From Plumapathes pennacea (Eukaryota; Cnidaria; Anthozoa; Antipatharia; Myriopathidae), in contig OZ038462.1 of NCBI GenBank assembly GCA_964036295.1, positions 10,526,440 to 10,590,439 of the forward strand: 64,000 nt of DNA. Direction: 5' to 3'. Below the pieces are notes generated by a model. That model saw nothing but the letters and a program-made list of their open reading frames with translations, was not told the DNA's origin and did no database searches. The position numbers and the translations under genes are program-made. Positions 10,213 through 20,900 of the stretch are shown in pieces. Position 1 is the first letter of the stretch. Every line of letters begins with the position of its first letter.

Positions 10213-10820
10213 GTGCAAAGTTTTAAGAAAATTCAATTACTATTTCTTTTTCGGTGGAATCACCTTAAGTCAATCTTCGCTAGACATGGTATTCCTGTGG
10301 AACTTGTCTCTGACAACATGCCATTCAGCAGTGAGCCCTTCAAGCATTTTGCACAAGAATGGGGAATTACTCTAAATCCAAGCAGTCCTTGTTATCCCAG
10401 ATCAAATGGCAAGAGCGAGAGATTTGTACAGATCCTAAAGAACCTAAATGAAGAAAGCTGCAGATGAGGGACGTGACCCCTATCTGGCTCTGATGGAGTA
10501 TCGTGCTACAACCATAACTGGAACTGATCTGTCACCATCCCAGTTGTTGTTCAGCAGAAGGCTGAGAACCAAACTGCCAGTCACACCAAGAATGCTGCAC
10601 CCACAGGTCATACAGGGCCAGGAACAACTGCAGTGACAGAAGATCCAGCAAGCAAAGCATTATAACAAAGGCACAAAACCTCTCCCTCCCTTGCGACGTG
10701 GAGAAATTGTCAGAGTTAGAGTCAAAGATGAGTGGCAACCTGCAGTGATTACAGATCGACATAAGAGCCCAAGCTCCTATGTCATTAACCACCAAGGAAG
10801 GGAGAAGAGAAGAAATTGAA
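10213..10820 (+). pseudogene. Ty3/Gypsy integrase fragment
   Basis: The frame encodes the second half of a retroviral-type integrase core: HLKSIFARHGIPVELVSDNM with PFSSEPFKHFAQEWGI, then SSPCYPRSNGKSERFVQILK. The SDN block carries the second catalytic Asp and the E of KSERFVQ is the DDE glutamate. After a frameshift near 10450 the C-terminal part follows (DPYLALMEYRATTITGTDLS, PSQLLFSRRLRTKLPVT, HYNKGTKPLPPLRRGEIVRV). A stop lies near 10634. The sequence upstream of HLKS is AT-rich and unrelated, so the N-terminal zinc domain and first Asp are gone. It probably belongs to the same decayed element as the reverse transcriptase at 9.0-9.8 kb. Confidence 0.85.
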
Positions 10821-11108
10821 GCCAACTATTGAAGTCTGGTGAAAACTCACTGCCAGAGTCTGCGTTCCACCCGGACTTCAACCAGCTATCCATCCCTGAT
10901 CCTGACTTGTCCAGACATGTGACCCTGACAAAGCACAGCCAGGTTCTCCCAGCTTCAGAAGGCTGTCAAAGCCCTCCCAGCCTACAGCACAACCAGGGAA
11001 AGTGAAGTCAGAAAGCCCTTATGGCTCAGAGACTTTGAAACCTAAGGGACATTCTGTTAACTTGTTGTTTTTCATTAGTTGAGACACTTCTGTAACTTGA
11101 AGGGGAGA

Positions 11109-11227
11109 TGTAACATATTCGGTTTATTAGCCCTCGTGTAGTTATACTGCGCATGCTCAGCAGTATCTTGTTCGGTTCTTCATTAAAGTAAGGTTGAGTT
11201 CTGATCCTATGAGTCCTGATTATTACA
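11109..11227 (+). repeat. Short Gypsy-type 3' LTR
   Basis: A purine tract (aaggggaga) is followed by TGTAACATATTCGG, and the block ends TATTACA, giving an LTR-like unit of about 119 bp. It lies 290 bases beyond the integrase fragment on the same strand. It has no partner in the window. Confidence 0.5.
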
Positions 11228-11524
11228 CACTTCATTAATCTCTGATTACTCCTGTTTTAATTTTCTAAAAAAAGATTTCTACTAAAAATATTGCGTCAAA
11301 TAATGTTGTGGTAACACTTTAAACAGTGTTTTCTTTTTTCTTTTTTCTGTTGCTCTTAAGTCTGATATTAAAAAATGCCATTAAAGTCTATGTACAGTAG
11401 TTTTGGTGTGCGTTTGGTACATTATTTTTATCTTATTGTGTTCTTATTACTTTTAATAATGCAGCATTCCCTATAACTGTCTACCAAGGGTTGAATTTCT
11501 ATTAAATGTATATATGTTCCCATA
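11228..11524. other. Unannotated AT-rich sequence
   Basis: No coding or structured signal seen. Confidence 0.3.
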
Positions 11525-11890
11525 CCCTTGTACTTTCTGTATACTCTTAGTATACTTTCAGTAAAGTATACTTTCCCAGCATTGCCCAAAAGTTTTAAGA
11601 AAATTCAATTACTATTTCTTTTTCGGTGGAATCACCTTAAGTCAATCTTCACTAGACATGGTATTCCTGTGGAACTTGTCTCTGACAACATGCCATTCAG
11701 CATGTTCCAAAATTCATGCTACTTTTTTTATACTTTTCAGTACAAAAAGAGTATACAAAAAGCATACTTTAGGTATACTTTAAGTCTACTTCGAGTGTAC
11801 CTTTAGCATACTTTTAGTATACTTTTAGTATACTGCATTTGCTTTCTGAAGTATACTTTTAGTACATTTTAGTATGTACTAAAAGTATAT
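11525..11890. repeat. Palindromic TATACTTTTAGTATAC-rich repeat enclosing an integrase copy
   Basis: Many direct and inverted copies of AGTATACTTTTAGTATAC-like words flank a central block. The centre (11589-11702) repeats 10217-10330 with one apparent mismatch in 114 bases, so a piece of the neighbouring Gypsy integrase plus its AT-rich lead-in is enclosed here. Inverted arms suggest a non-autonomous DNA element, though exact ends were not defined. Confidence 0.5.
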
Positions 11891-12364
11891 GCTATTTTCA
11901 TGAGGGAACTTCTCCATACCAAAGCAGGGAAATAAAGTTATTATCACCACTCGAAAACTTATCCATTGACATCATTGCCAACTCAAAACATGTCTTAAAG
12001 GTTTCCCATGAGAGAGCTGTCAGGTTTAGGAATTACCAATTCCCACATCTTTTTCCTTTTGTTCCCACATGTGCAGTACATGTTGATCAATCATGAGCCT
12101 GGGACAACCAGACAATCACAACCAAAATTTGCAGCATTACCATAAATAGTCTAAATGTCCAGGTAGAGTATATCACACTTGTCTTGGGTCTCATCGAACA
12201 TCAACAGCATCTCTTTGCCCAAGAAGGACAAAGGCATGAAAACCAATCATCAAGATTAACAATCATGGTATAAAATATTGTTGTGATGTGCAAGTTTGAC
12301 TGTCAAAGATCTTGGCAGTCAAATTGTTTGGTAACATTGGTACTGACTTCTTTGTACTAACCAG
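11891..12364. other. Downstream flank of LYRM2
   Basis: No gene seen. It presumably includes the LYRM2 3' UTR (minus strand), but no clear polyadenylation hexamer was identified. Confidence 0.3.
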
Positions 12365-14884
12365 TCACTTGGCCATGCTAATCGCTGCAGTAACTTCTCT
12401 TAATGTCAGGCGACCTCTTGACAGCATCATTTTGATCACTTCCTGATTGGCATGGAACAATCACATATATCATAGTAAGACAAAGTGGAAGCAGAGAGAC
12501 CAACTCAGCAGATTTTCAGGCAGGGGATTAGGCCTTGGGGTGGAAGTCTCTGGGGGTCGGAGTTGGAGTAATATAGATTGGTCAGCTAAAATTTACATGT
12601 ACAATGTACACCAAAACATGTGGCCAAAAAGAATTGACTCAAAACAATGCCTGTGTTTCTAAACAATCTTTTGTGTCCCATGAACGGGAAAATAATATGA
12701 TTCCATGCACAGTTACATGTACAGTACCGCTCAGAACTAAGCGAACAATGCACTTGCGCTTTGAATACATTTGATACACAGCAAAAATGTGTGTGTGCAT
12801 TTGAAATAACGCATTTTTTTGCATGCAAGTTCGAACACGTTTCGCTTTGTTATTCATATGTGCAGCTTCTGTGCATTTTCCTTTTGTGCTCTACTGCTTT
12901 TTTGCGAAACAAACCCTGGTCAAACTCCGATTTCGTTTGATTTCGCATCGCTTGAAATTTGACCCAATTTCTGTTTACATATTGTCATTCTGAAGAAAAC
13001 AACATTGAGCCGATTTCTTGTGAGACTGTATCCCTTCCGCATTTCCATGACTTGAGTTTGCAACTTACCGCTAATGTAAACAGCTAGGCGAAAGTTCAAA
13101 TCATTCATGAATCAAATCGAGTCCCAAACAAATAAGTATCATCAAGGAATATAATTATTACATCCCTTGAAATTTGAGACGAAATTTCACATAAGACAAA
13201 CTCTACCCGACGCTAATCAAAACCTACAAGAAATGTTTGCATTCGAATGTGAATACAGCAAGACAAATGCTTGGCTGAATCAGACAAGAAATGTTTGCAT
13301 TCAAGTCTGAATACCACGGCTGAAGCTGTCTCAGTAACTGCACCCAAACACACGCTAATTAAAATGAAATGCAAATATTCTGTTGGACCTGATTCTCACA
13401 GTCAATCATACAGCATTTAGCTGTGTCACAGTTTTCAAATTCACATGCGTGACTTAATTTTCATGAACTTTCCCACACATACAGTATTTGTTGCTGTGAC
13501 AAAATATGCCTGTAATAGACTTTTGTCATTTGAATGAAGGTTGATCCATCGCTGCAGGCATCCCGATTTTATTGTTGGTGACACCAAATCCTGAACTGCC
13601 TTCAATCATTGCAAATTTTTCAAAGGACTGTGCGAGTTCTTTTCAAAAAGCATTGTGTTATCTGAACAAAAGAAAACAATGACCTAACTCATGAATGCTA
13701 ATGTATTTGAAAAACGCACTTTTTTCAATGGGTGCAAAAAATGCAAACACATGCCTGCATTCGTTCGTTCGACTCGCATTTCAAACACATTTCGAACAGG
13801 TTTTTTGGTTAACTTAGTTCTGAGCTGTACTGTACGTAGCCTCAGAGGAGAGAGGGAGAGTTGGCAGGTTTGTCACGCATGTCCAGTGCAATGTCTAAAA
13901 CTCTGGGTGTCACATCATTAGCTTCTTGTACATTCACCGTTCAATATTCACTATTTGCCAGTGAGGGATCCCCTTAGGGAGAGCGACCTGGTGACAGACC
14001 TGCCAACTCTCCCACTTTACACAGGAGTCACCTGTGAATAGTGTCTCATCTCCCACTCACCCACAAACTCACATCTATCTCTCACATGAATCTGAAATCT
14101 CGTGCTTCCCACAATTAAGGACATATTTTTGAGGGATCTTCTAGTTTATTTAACAGAGCAGACATACTACAGTAGTACACTACTGCATGTATATCAGCCC
14201 ACTGTGTTGGCTAAAGTTCTTCAGCTCTGAACAGACTTCAGTTCACCAGTAAACCCCACCCCACCTAACCTCTTTACTCAACCTGACCCACCCTTGGGTC
14301 ATGTCCTTTAAGTGGTCCCAGACTCCCAGCCAAAATCTCCCACCTAAATATTTTTGGGGTTGACAACTTCAATATTTTCTCTTTGGCTCTCATCAGAGTA
14401 GCTTAGAGAACTTGTTACAAGTATTTGATAACTCCTCAGATGAAAGCTTGTTCACTTGAGAAAGGACAAGCACAAGAACAAGAAGAACAAGCTCTGGAGT
14501 GACGGTGAAAGATGTTGCGACAAGAATTTTAATTTTTAAAAATACACCTCATCGTTAGAACTTACAGAAACCGTTACGTAAAGACTAAGTTAGACGGAAG
14601 TAATATGACTTGCTTCCCACCTCATCTTTTTGTGGCTTGTTCTGTTTAAATTCCGATCTCGCCCACTCCAGCAACTCAGTCTTGTGGTCACCACTTGGCA
14701 CTTCCCTCAAAGTTCGCATAATTTCCCGATACAAGCTCAACACTTCCTTCCTCAAAAAGTACTGAAAATCAAATAAATTATAATGAACAATTACGCAACA
14801 CAGTTTCAAAAATTAATGTACAAGAGCTAGTTCGCAAACCTGTTTTAAAGTAAGAACGCCATGTGGTAACCTGGGAGCCGCCAT
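12365..14884 (-). CDS. LYRM2: LYRM2, LYR-motif mitochondrial protein (3 exons, 87 aa)
   Basis: Coding exons read on the minus strand: 14884-14840 (MAAPRLPHGVLTLKQ), 14761-14621 (YFLRKEVLSLYREIMRTLRE ... SEFKQNKPQKDEV) and 12442-12365 (EVIKMMLSRGRLTLREVTAA ... MAK, stop). All junctions have GT/AG and phase 0, and lengths 45+141+78 give 87 residues; human LYRM2 is 88. The LYR tripeptide (SLYREI) and the RxxF-type segment (WARSEF) are the family signature. The exon 2/3 junction may place a Val or Glu one codon either way. LYR proteins bind acyl carrier protein in the mitochondrial matrix and assist respiratory-complex or Fe-S assembly; LYRM2 has been linked to complex I. Intron 2 contains a Tc1/mariner-type MITE. 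The gene shares its upstream region with the divergent gene at 14970. Confidence 0.9.
12722..13832. mobile_element. Non-autonomous Tc1/mariner-like element (1111 bp) in LYRM2 intron 2
   Basis: The left end starts CAGTACCGCTCAGAACTAAG and the right end is its imperfect reverse complement (CTTAGTTCTGAGCTGTACTG). Both ends abut a TA dinucleotide (12720-12721 and 13833-13834), the target duplication of Tc1/mariner elements, whose inverted repeats often begin CAGT. No transposase frame is present. The interior has partial inverted similarity and a duplicated caagaaatgtttgcattc word (about 13228 and 13285). Confidence 0.8.
13833..14620. other. Remainder of LYRM2 intron 2
   Basis: No exon or RNA gene recognised; it contains CT-rich and poorly conserved sequence. 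Confidence 0.3.
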
Positions 14885-14969
14885 TTTGTCCCCTTTGGTA
14901 ACCAGGCAAGATTCTCTGTCTGCTTGGGAACTGGTGCTCAGTTAGTAACGACCGCCAAAACAAACCAAA
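14885..14969. promoter_or_regulatory. Bidirectional promoter interval of LYRM2 and the C6orf118-like gene
   Basis: Only 85 bases separate the divergent start codons. Both ATGs lie in an AAAATGGCGG context (acAAAATGGCGGCT for LYRM2, ccAAAATGGCGGAC for the other), which fits the YY1 consensus AAnATGGCGGC often found at start codons of housekeeping genes. No TATA box is evident. The regulatory reading is inference. Confidence 0.55.
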
Positions 14970-17900
14970 ATGGCGGACAGAAATTTGAAGGATTTGCTCC
15001 AAAATGTGTACGATGTGCACAGGAAAGGCATAAAAACTTATGCGAGTGGACACTTAAACCCCTCTAAGCTACTGAAGCCACAAGAAGCTACCCATTCGAA
15101 ATGGGACTCGTCGGACAAGGCTATGGTTAGGTAAAAACCGTCGATCGCTACGCCACTTCCATTTCCTTCTTTTTCCATCTCCTTATCCTTCTTCTTCGTA
15201 TGCTCTTTATTTGCTCTCCCTGTTGTTATCTTCCTCTTATATATCTTACTTTTTTCACCATGCAGTCGTCGTCTTCCGAGGCAGTTATATTCCTTCTCGT
15301 ACGCGTTTAATTACTGCAGTCAAACCTCTATTATTAATTACACTTTATTAAGCGGTCACTCATCAAAGTCCCAGATTTTGCTCTACTTAATTAATGTAAT
15401 CTTGGCCTTTATTTAGCGGACTTAGTCACCGTTTAGATTCCCCAAATGGCTAATTATTTTGTTGTATATCACCTCTATACTTGGTTACACAACAATGTGA
15501 TATGACACAACGATAAGCCAGGCATGTTCAGTTTCTTTTAGCAGCTGATCAAACAGAACATGTTATGTGTAAAAATGCCATTGTTACACAACGCATGTCA
15601 AGTTCCTCTTTTACCAGCTTCCGTTCATCAACCACAACATAACTATAAACCCAGCTACAGTGTAACTGCCTGTTAGCAGACCTCTAATAAACGGTCAACC
15701 TCTATTAAATGGTCAGTTGGCTATCCCCGAAGGTGACTGCTTAAAAGAGGTTTGACTGTATAAATATCAGTATATGCATGTGCATCTCCTACAGCACATG
15801 CAAATCTCCTGCAAGGTTGTCATACTCGGTCAAGCACTGCATTTTATCCAGCATCCGTAAAAAAGTTTCATGAGAAAAGAGCATGTGAGAAATGGTAAAA
15901 CCCCAGGAGGGTGAACCGGGACTGACAAGTCCTGTGGGGCTTGGGAGAGCGAGGAGTAGGGAAGCTTTCAAACACCAAAGTCTTCATACTGTGTGACACC
16001 TGTCTGCTGTGCATGCCTGACAATTTTATGCTGTATAGCTAAGATGGAGTGACTAATGGTAATTAAAATCCGAGACTATAATTACCGAAATGCAGAGACC
16101 CTTGTTTGAAAATCTTTAGAAAATCTGGAAAGAAACAACGGAAAAGAAACAAGACTTCATGAATCATCATAGGGGCTAGATCGAGCCTTTCCAGATCAGA
16201 TCAAAAGTTTCTGAGACCCACGATTTTCTAGGCACCATTCCCCACCCCTAGTAGATGTACATGTGAGTACATACTGTATAGCCATGCTGCTTAATTCTTC
16301 TCAATTTCACAAGATTAAAGCCTCCAACTCGCCCTGTGAACTTGCCAGTACGCAAGGGAGAACTGTCCCCAAATGAGCAAAAACAAAAGAATATGGCTGA
16401 TTGCTTAGTGGAGTTCAGCCTTGGTCCCATGAGGAAGACTGGTAAGATAGCATGTAACTACAAAAACTAAAGATGTGAGAACTTTTGCATGTCTACTGTA
16501 AGCAGGGGAACTCAGTGATCAACTACTGCTCTCCCATACCAAGTCTAGCACATATTTCAATGATCATATTACTGTGACTCGCCTTCATAATATTGCAGTA
16601 GAGCATACACAAAAAAAATATGAAAGTTACATGCCACAGTTACACTTTTTCTTTAGATGAGAAAATACCTTGGAAAAAAGCATCTTGACTCCACTTTTTT
16701 TTTTTCTTTTTTTTTTTTTTTTGTCAAAATTTCTCCAGTCCTAAATCTCACAACCTATTATGTTCCTGTGCAATCATGTATCACACTATAACCCACCCCC
16801 CCCCCCCCCCCCCCTAGAGAGCCCACGCCCTACAGTATCAACCAAGGGTGACACAGACACCCAGGACTCAATCCCTCAAATCTAACCTTTGCAAGATCCA
16901 CATTTTTATGTGGTGTACACTGTATGCTACAGTATGTGTCACAATTTTCAGTTCCAGTAAAGGAATTGTTGAGAGGTGTGCAAGGGAAGTCCACAGAAGA
17001 AAGCGCACCAGAAATGATTGATCCAGACAAGTTACCAGCTCATGTTGAAGAGCTACGTCTTCCTGAAATCATGTTACCTGCTGCCACAAAGAAAAGAGGT
17101 TGTACACAGCAGCTGCTTCAAATTCTGCCAACACTAAATCTAGTCCTGTCAAATGAGGCAACATGATCTTGTGACCATGTCACCTCATGTAACATTTTCT
17201 TTGTATGTGACATACAGGTGTAGAACAGGTCACATGAAATCATTTCAGTTTGAAATCATGTGAAATGTGGAGGGTAAATAATACATATTAACATATCAGT
17301 TTAAACATATGTGGACAACATATGTCGCCTCATGTGACAGGACCTTTATGTAATAATATATTCTTTTGCTTGGTTGTTTGATACTTCTCAAATACACTGC
17401 ACCAAGCATTGTCACACAAGACTACTGTACAGTCTGGGTCTAACAGACGCAAAGCTCAGCCCATGTACATTAATCACACATTCTGTTGTATGCTCAAACA
17501 AAATTGAGAAAAAGCTAAAGATGTCGGCTAAAATACATATTATAAAACTATAGTTACTTCTGGCCCAGTTAACTTCTTACGCACTAGCATCCTTTGTATA
17601 ATAATATAACATGATAATAATTATTTTATCTAGATTGTTTATTACAATCATGCTTCTCGCACCAAACCTGCAGGCACAGTACTTTGACATCATACTGTAT
17701 TTTCTGCACAGTAAAATTACTTTTTTGTATATTGCACATTTATTCACCTCACTCAATATCAAGATAATGTGGAAAACTACAGACCAGTACAGTTTGATTA
17801 TTTCTTTCATTACCATGCTCTGCTTCACTCAGCCAAATACAAAATATGCCATTATTTACTGTTTTGTTTGTCGTCAACAGGTCTTCACAGACAATCCAGA

Positions 17901-20900
17901 TCAGATGGTTTCAGGCATACCTTTGTCGACACTTATCTGAGTCATCCCACCAAAGCTGATCAGTTCACCAGTTTCAAAGAATTTGGGAATCAAGTGCTGA
18001 ATCTGGGTGATGCACATGACCGGGGCATCCTAACAGGGGAGAAGAAAGTCAGGATATTGGAGAGAAGACTTGCCAAGGTTACAGACTGAAGTTGTGTCAA
18101 TATCATTATACTATCATGTCAAAGAATTTATAGTGATGGCCGTATAATGGTGTGAACATTATCATATCTCAACAGTCATACAGTACAGTAATATACACAC
18201 TGTATCACATGCACATCTGCCCGTATGCTTGACGCTGGTCTGGTACAGTGTTTTTCCCCTTTACTTTGTGAAGTTATAATAAAAGAAACTAATGTGCTGT
18301 TGGGAATTTGAAAGAATGTTCAAGAAGTGTGAAGAAGCAGTATGGGCTGTATTAGTGAGAAAGCCATCAGCTGCATCAGTGAGAAACCATAAGTTGTAGC
18401 ACCCAAACTTGTCGATAGATATTACATGGATGATGAAGTTTATGAATTTAGAGAGTACAATATGGTACTCATTATTGGAACCACGTCTTATGGCTACCCC
18501 ATTAATACGGCCACCTTGTTCAGATGAAAGCTGATTAAACTATAACTTCTCACTACATCACTTATATTTTTTTCCTGAAAGGTTGGGAAAATCTGTATTT
18601 TGAGCTTCTGAGCAAGCTATCATAAAACATTTTTAACATACTGTGTGATGTATCTACTGTAGTACAGTATTTCTATATGAAAGAATGAAGGAGAAAATTA
18701 ATGATTCTTGAGAGTGAAAAGGCTAAAACTCAAGCAGCTGCTTGCAACATCACCGTAATAACATACAAATATTAATTAATTAATAATATAACAAACCCAG
18801 ACTACAATACTTTACTGATTTAGTTTTGTGGCAACATCGATTGACAGAAGAGCTTTTCTTTACAGGATCTGTCGGCATTGGATTCCATGAGTCAAAGAGG
18901 TCCCAGCTTCCACCGCCTTCAGCTGTACAACAAATGTTTTGATGACATCATACACAACTCTGACACATTTGGTCCTCTCCTGCAGGAAATCAAGGTATAA
19001 CATTATGACCATACGCAATATTTTAATAAAATATCTACCAAAGTCTAAAAAAAAAAATGTAACTCCTACACTGTAACTAATAGGTCTTCACAAAATATTG
19101 CCTTGTCAAGTCGTTGCATGTGTACTCTTTTCCTGACTGTTTGTAGTCCCACTTTCTTCTCTAAGACTACAGTTTGCACATACACTGAGTCTCCCCCCCC
19201 CCTTTTGCTACTTGTTTTGATCATGTTCTCTCCACTTATGGTGTACTGTATGCAGTCTTGAGGAAAGGGGTGGGGGTGAGGGGGGAGTTACATATGAAAC
19301 TCTTCCTGGCCAAAGGTACCAAATACCAATTATGTGGTATTCTGTGCTTACAGTATGATCCCTTGTCCGTGTGGTCAGAAATAACTTGTGATTGCTTGAT
19401 TTGAGTTGAGTTACTAGCCCAGGATGATGTAAAAGGTAATGAATTTGGGCAGGTCACCCCCCCCCCCCCCCCCCCTTGACCCCACTGGATGATTAGTAAA
19501 CACCTACTGTTAGTATGTGCTTGCTTGGTAGAGGTATTTTGTGACTGAAATTGGCAGTTGCTTACATCCACAGTTATCTTCCAGAAATCAAATTGACAGA
19601 AATGGAGCTGAACTTTGGGACACAAGCGCGATGGTCAAATTAAAAAATGAGATAGAGAATATTAAGAAATGAGTACACTACAGGTAGACTAAATTTTTCT
19701 TATTTCATAGGATGAGTATGACAGCTACATGTCATACCTGTTGGACTCGCAGAGGCCGTCCCAGCACAAAGCACTTTACCACCACATTGACAGCCTGTCA
19801 CAAAACCAGAATGCCTCAGATGAACTCAAGGCAGAGCAGAAAAGAGTTGAAAGACTAGAGAAGGAAGCAAAACAACTGTTGGATGAAAACACAAGGTACA
19901 GTACATTATCAATATTATAGAATGTTATGTACATTGACCACTGGAACCCAGTAAGTTGTTCAAAGCTCAATCAGGATAATCTTTATTATAATATTGCAAT
20001 AAACTTATTTTTCATATGGATGTAAAACTGGTCAAAGACTATGAGATTATTGAAAGAAAATGCACACTTCATAACTACAGAAAATTTGTTCGTTATGCTG
20101 TATGTTACATAAGAAATGTTAAATAACCCGATCAAAATCTGCTGATAACAAAAATGTATGAATGGGTGGCAATTTTTGCATGAGTTTCAAACTGTCAGTT
20201 CTGAACAAATATTCAACAGTCACATAACTTTCAAATTTTTAGTAACTGCTAGGTGTGACATTTTCTTTTGATTTATGGAATCTATTTGTTTGTAGCTTGG
20301 TTTATGCTATTGAGCAAAAATCAAATAATGTAAACATGACATCACCAAAGATCCACACATGTATTCCCCACCCTAGGGCCCAAATCCCTGACCAAAAAAA
20401 TTTTTTTTTTTCATCAGCAGTGCCCATGTTTAAATATTATATTGTATGATGTTATATATTGTTAGACTAAAGGGAGTGTTACAGGAGGAACTGGAGGAGG
20501 CAGCTGAAGCCCAAGATAACTCAAGCACAGGTACTGTATATAAGAAACAAGTTCTTGCTAACTATCAAATATGCCTTTCACTTATTCAAGAGTGATCAAT
20601 CTCAGTTTTCTCTTTTTAGTCTCACCAGAGATGATATTTATACAGTATGGTGAACTTGACAGCTGATTAACATTTTTTACATCAATTCTCATTTTGTTAG
20701 ACAGTGCACCTGTACTTTCCTACCTTATGGTTGGGAGCTGGAATTGGTATTTTGAGCTTGCAAGTGAAAGGATTAATAAAAAACTGTACAAACTATGAAA
20801 TTCAACTCAACAATGTTGAAAAGCACTGATAAGGTTGGCACGTTTGTGATTTGTATGTGTGGTGTTTTCTAGAACCACAACACAAAGCTCACATCCGTGT

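Noticed and set aside
17577-17828. Overlapping frames on both strands in intron 3 of the C6orf118-like gene
   Set aside because: AT-rich intron sequence; the gene model splices across it in phase.
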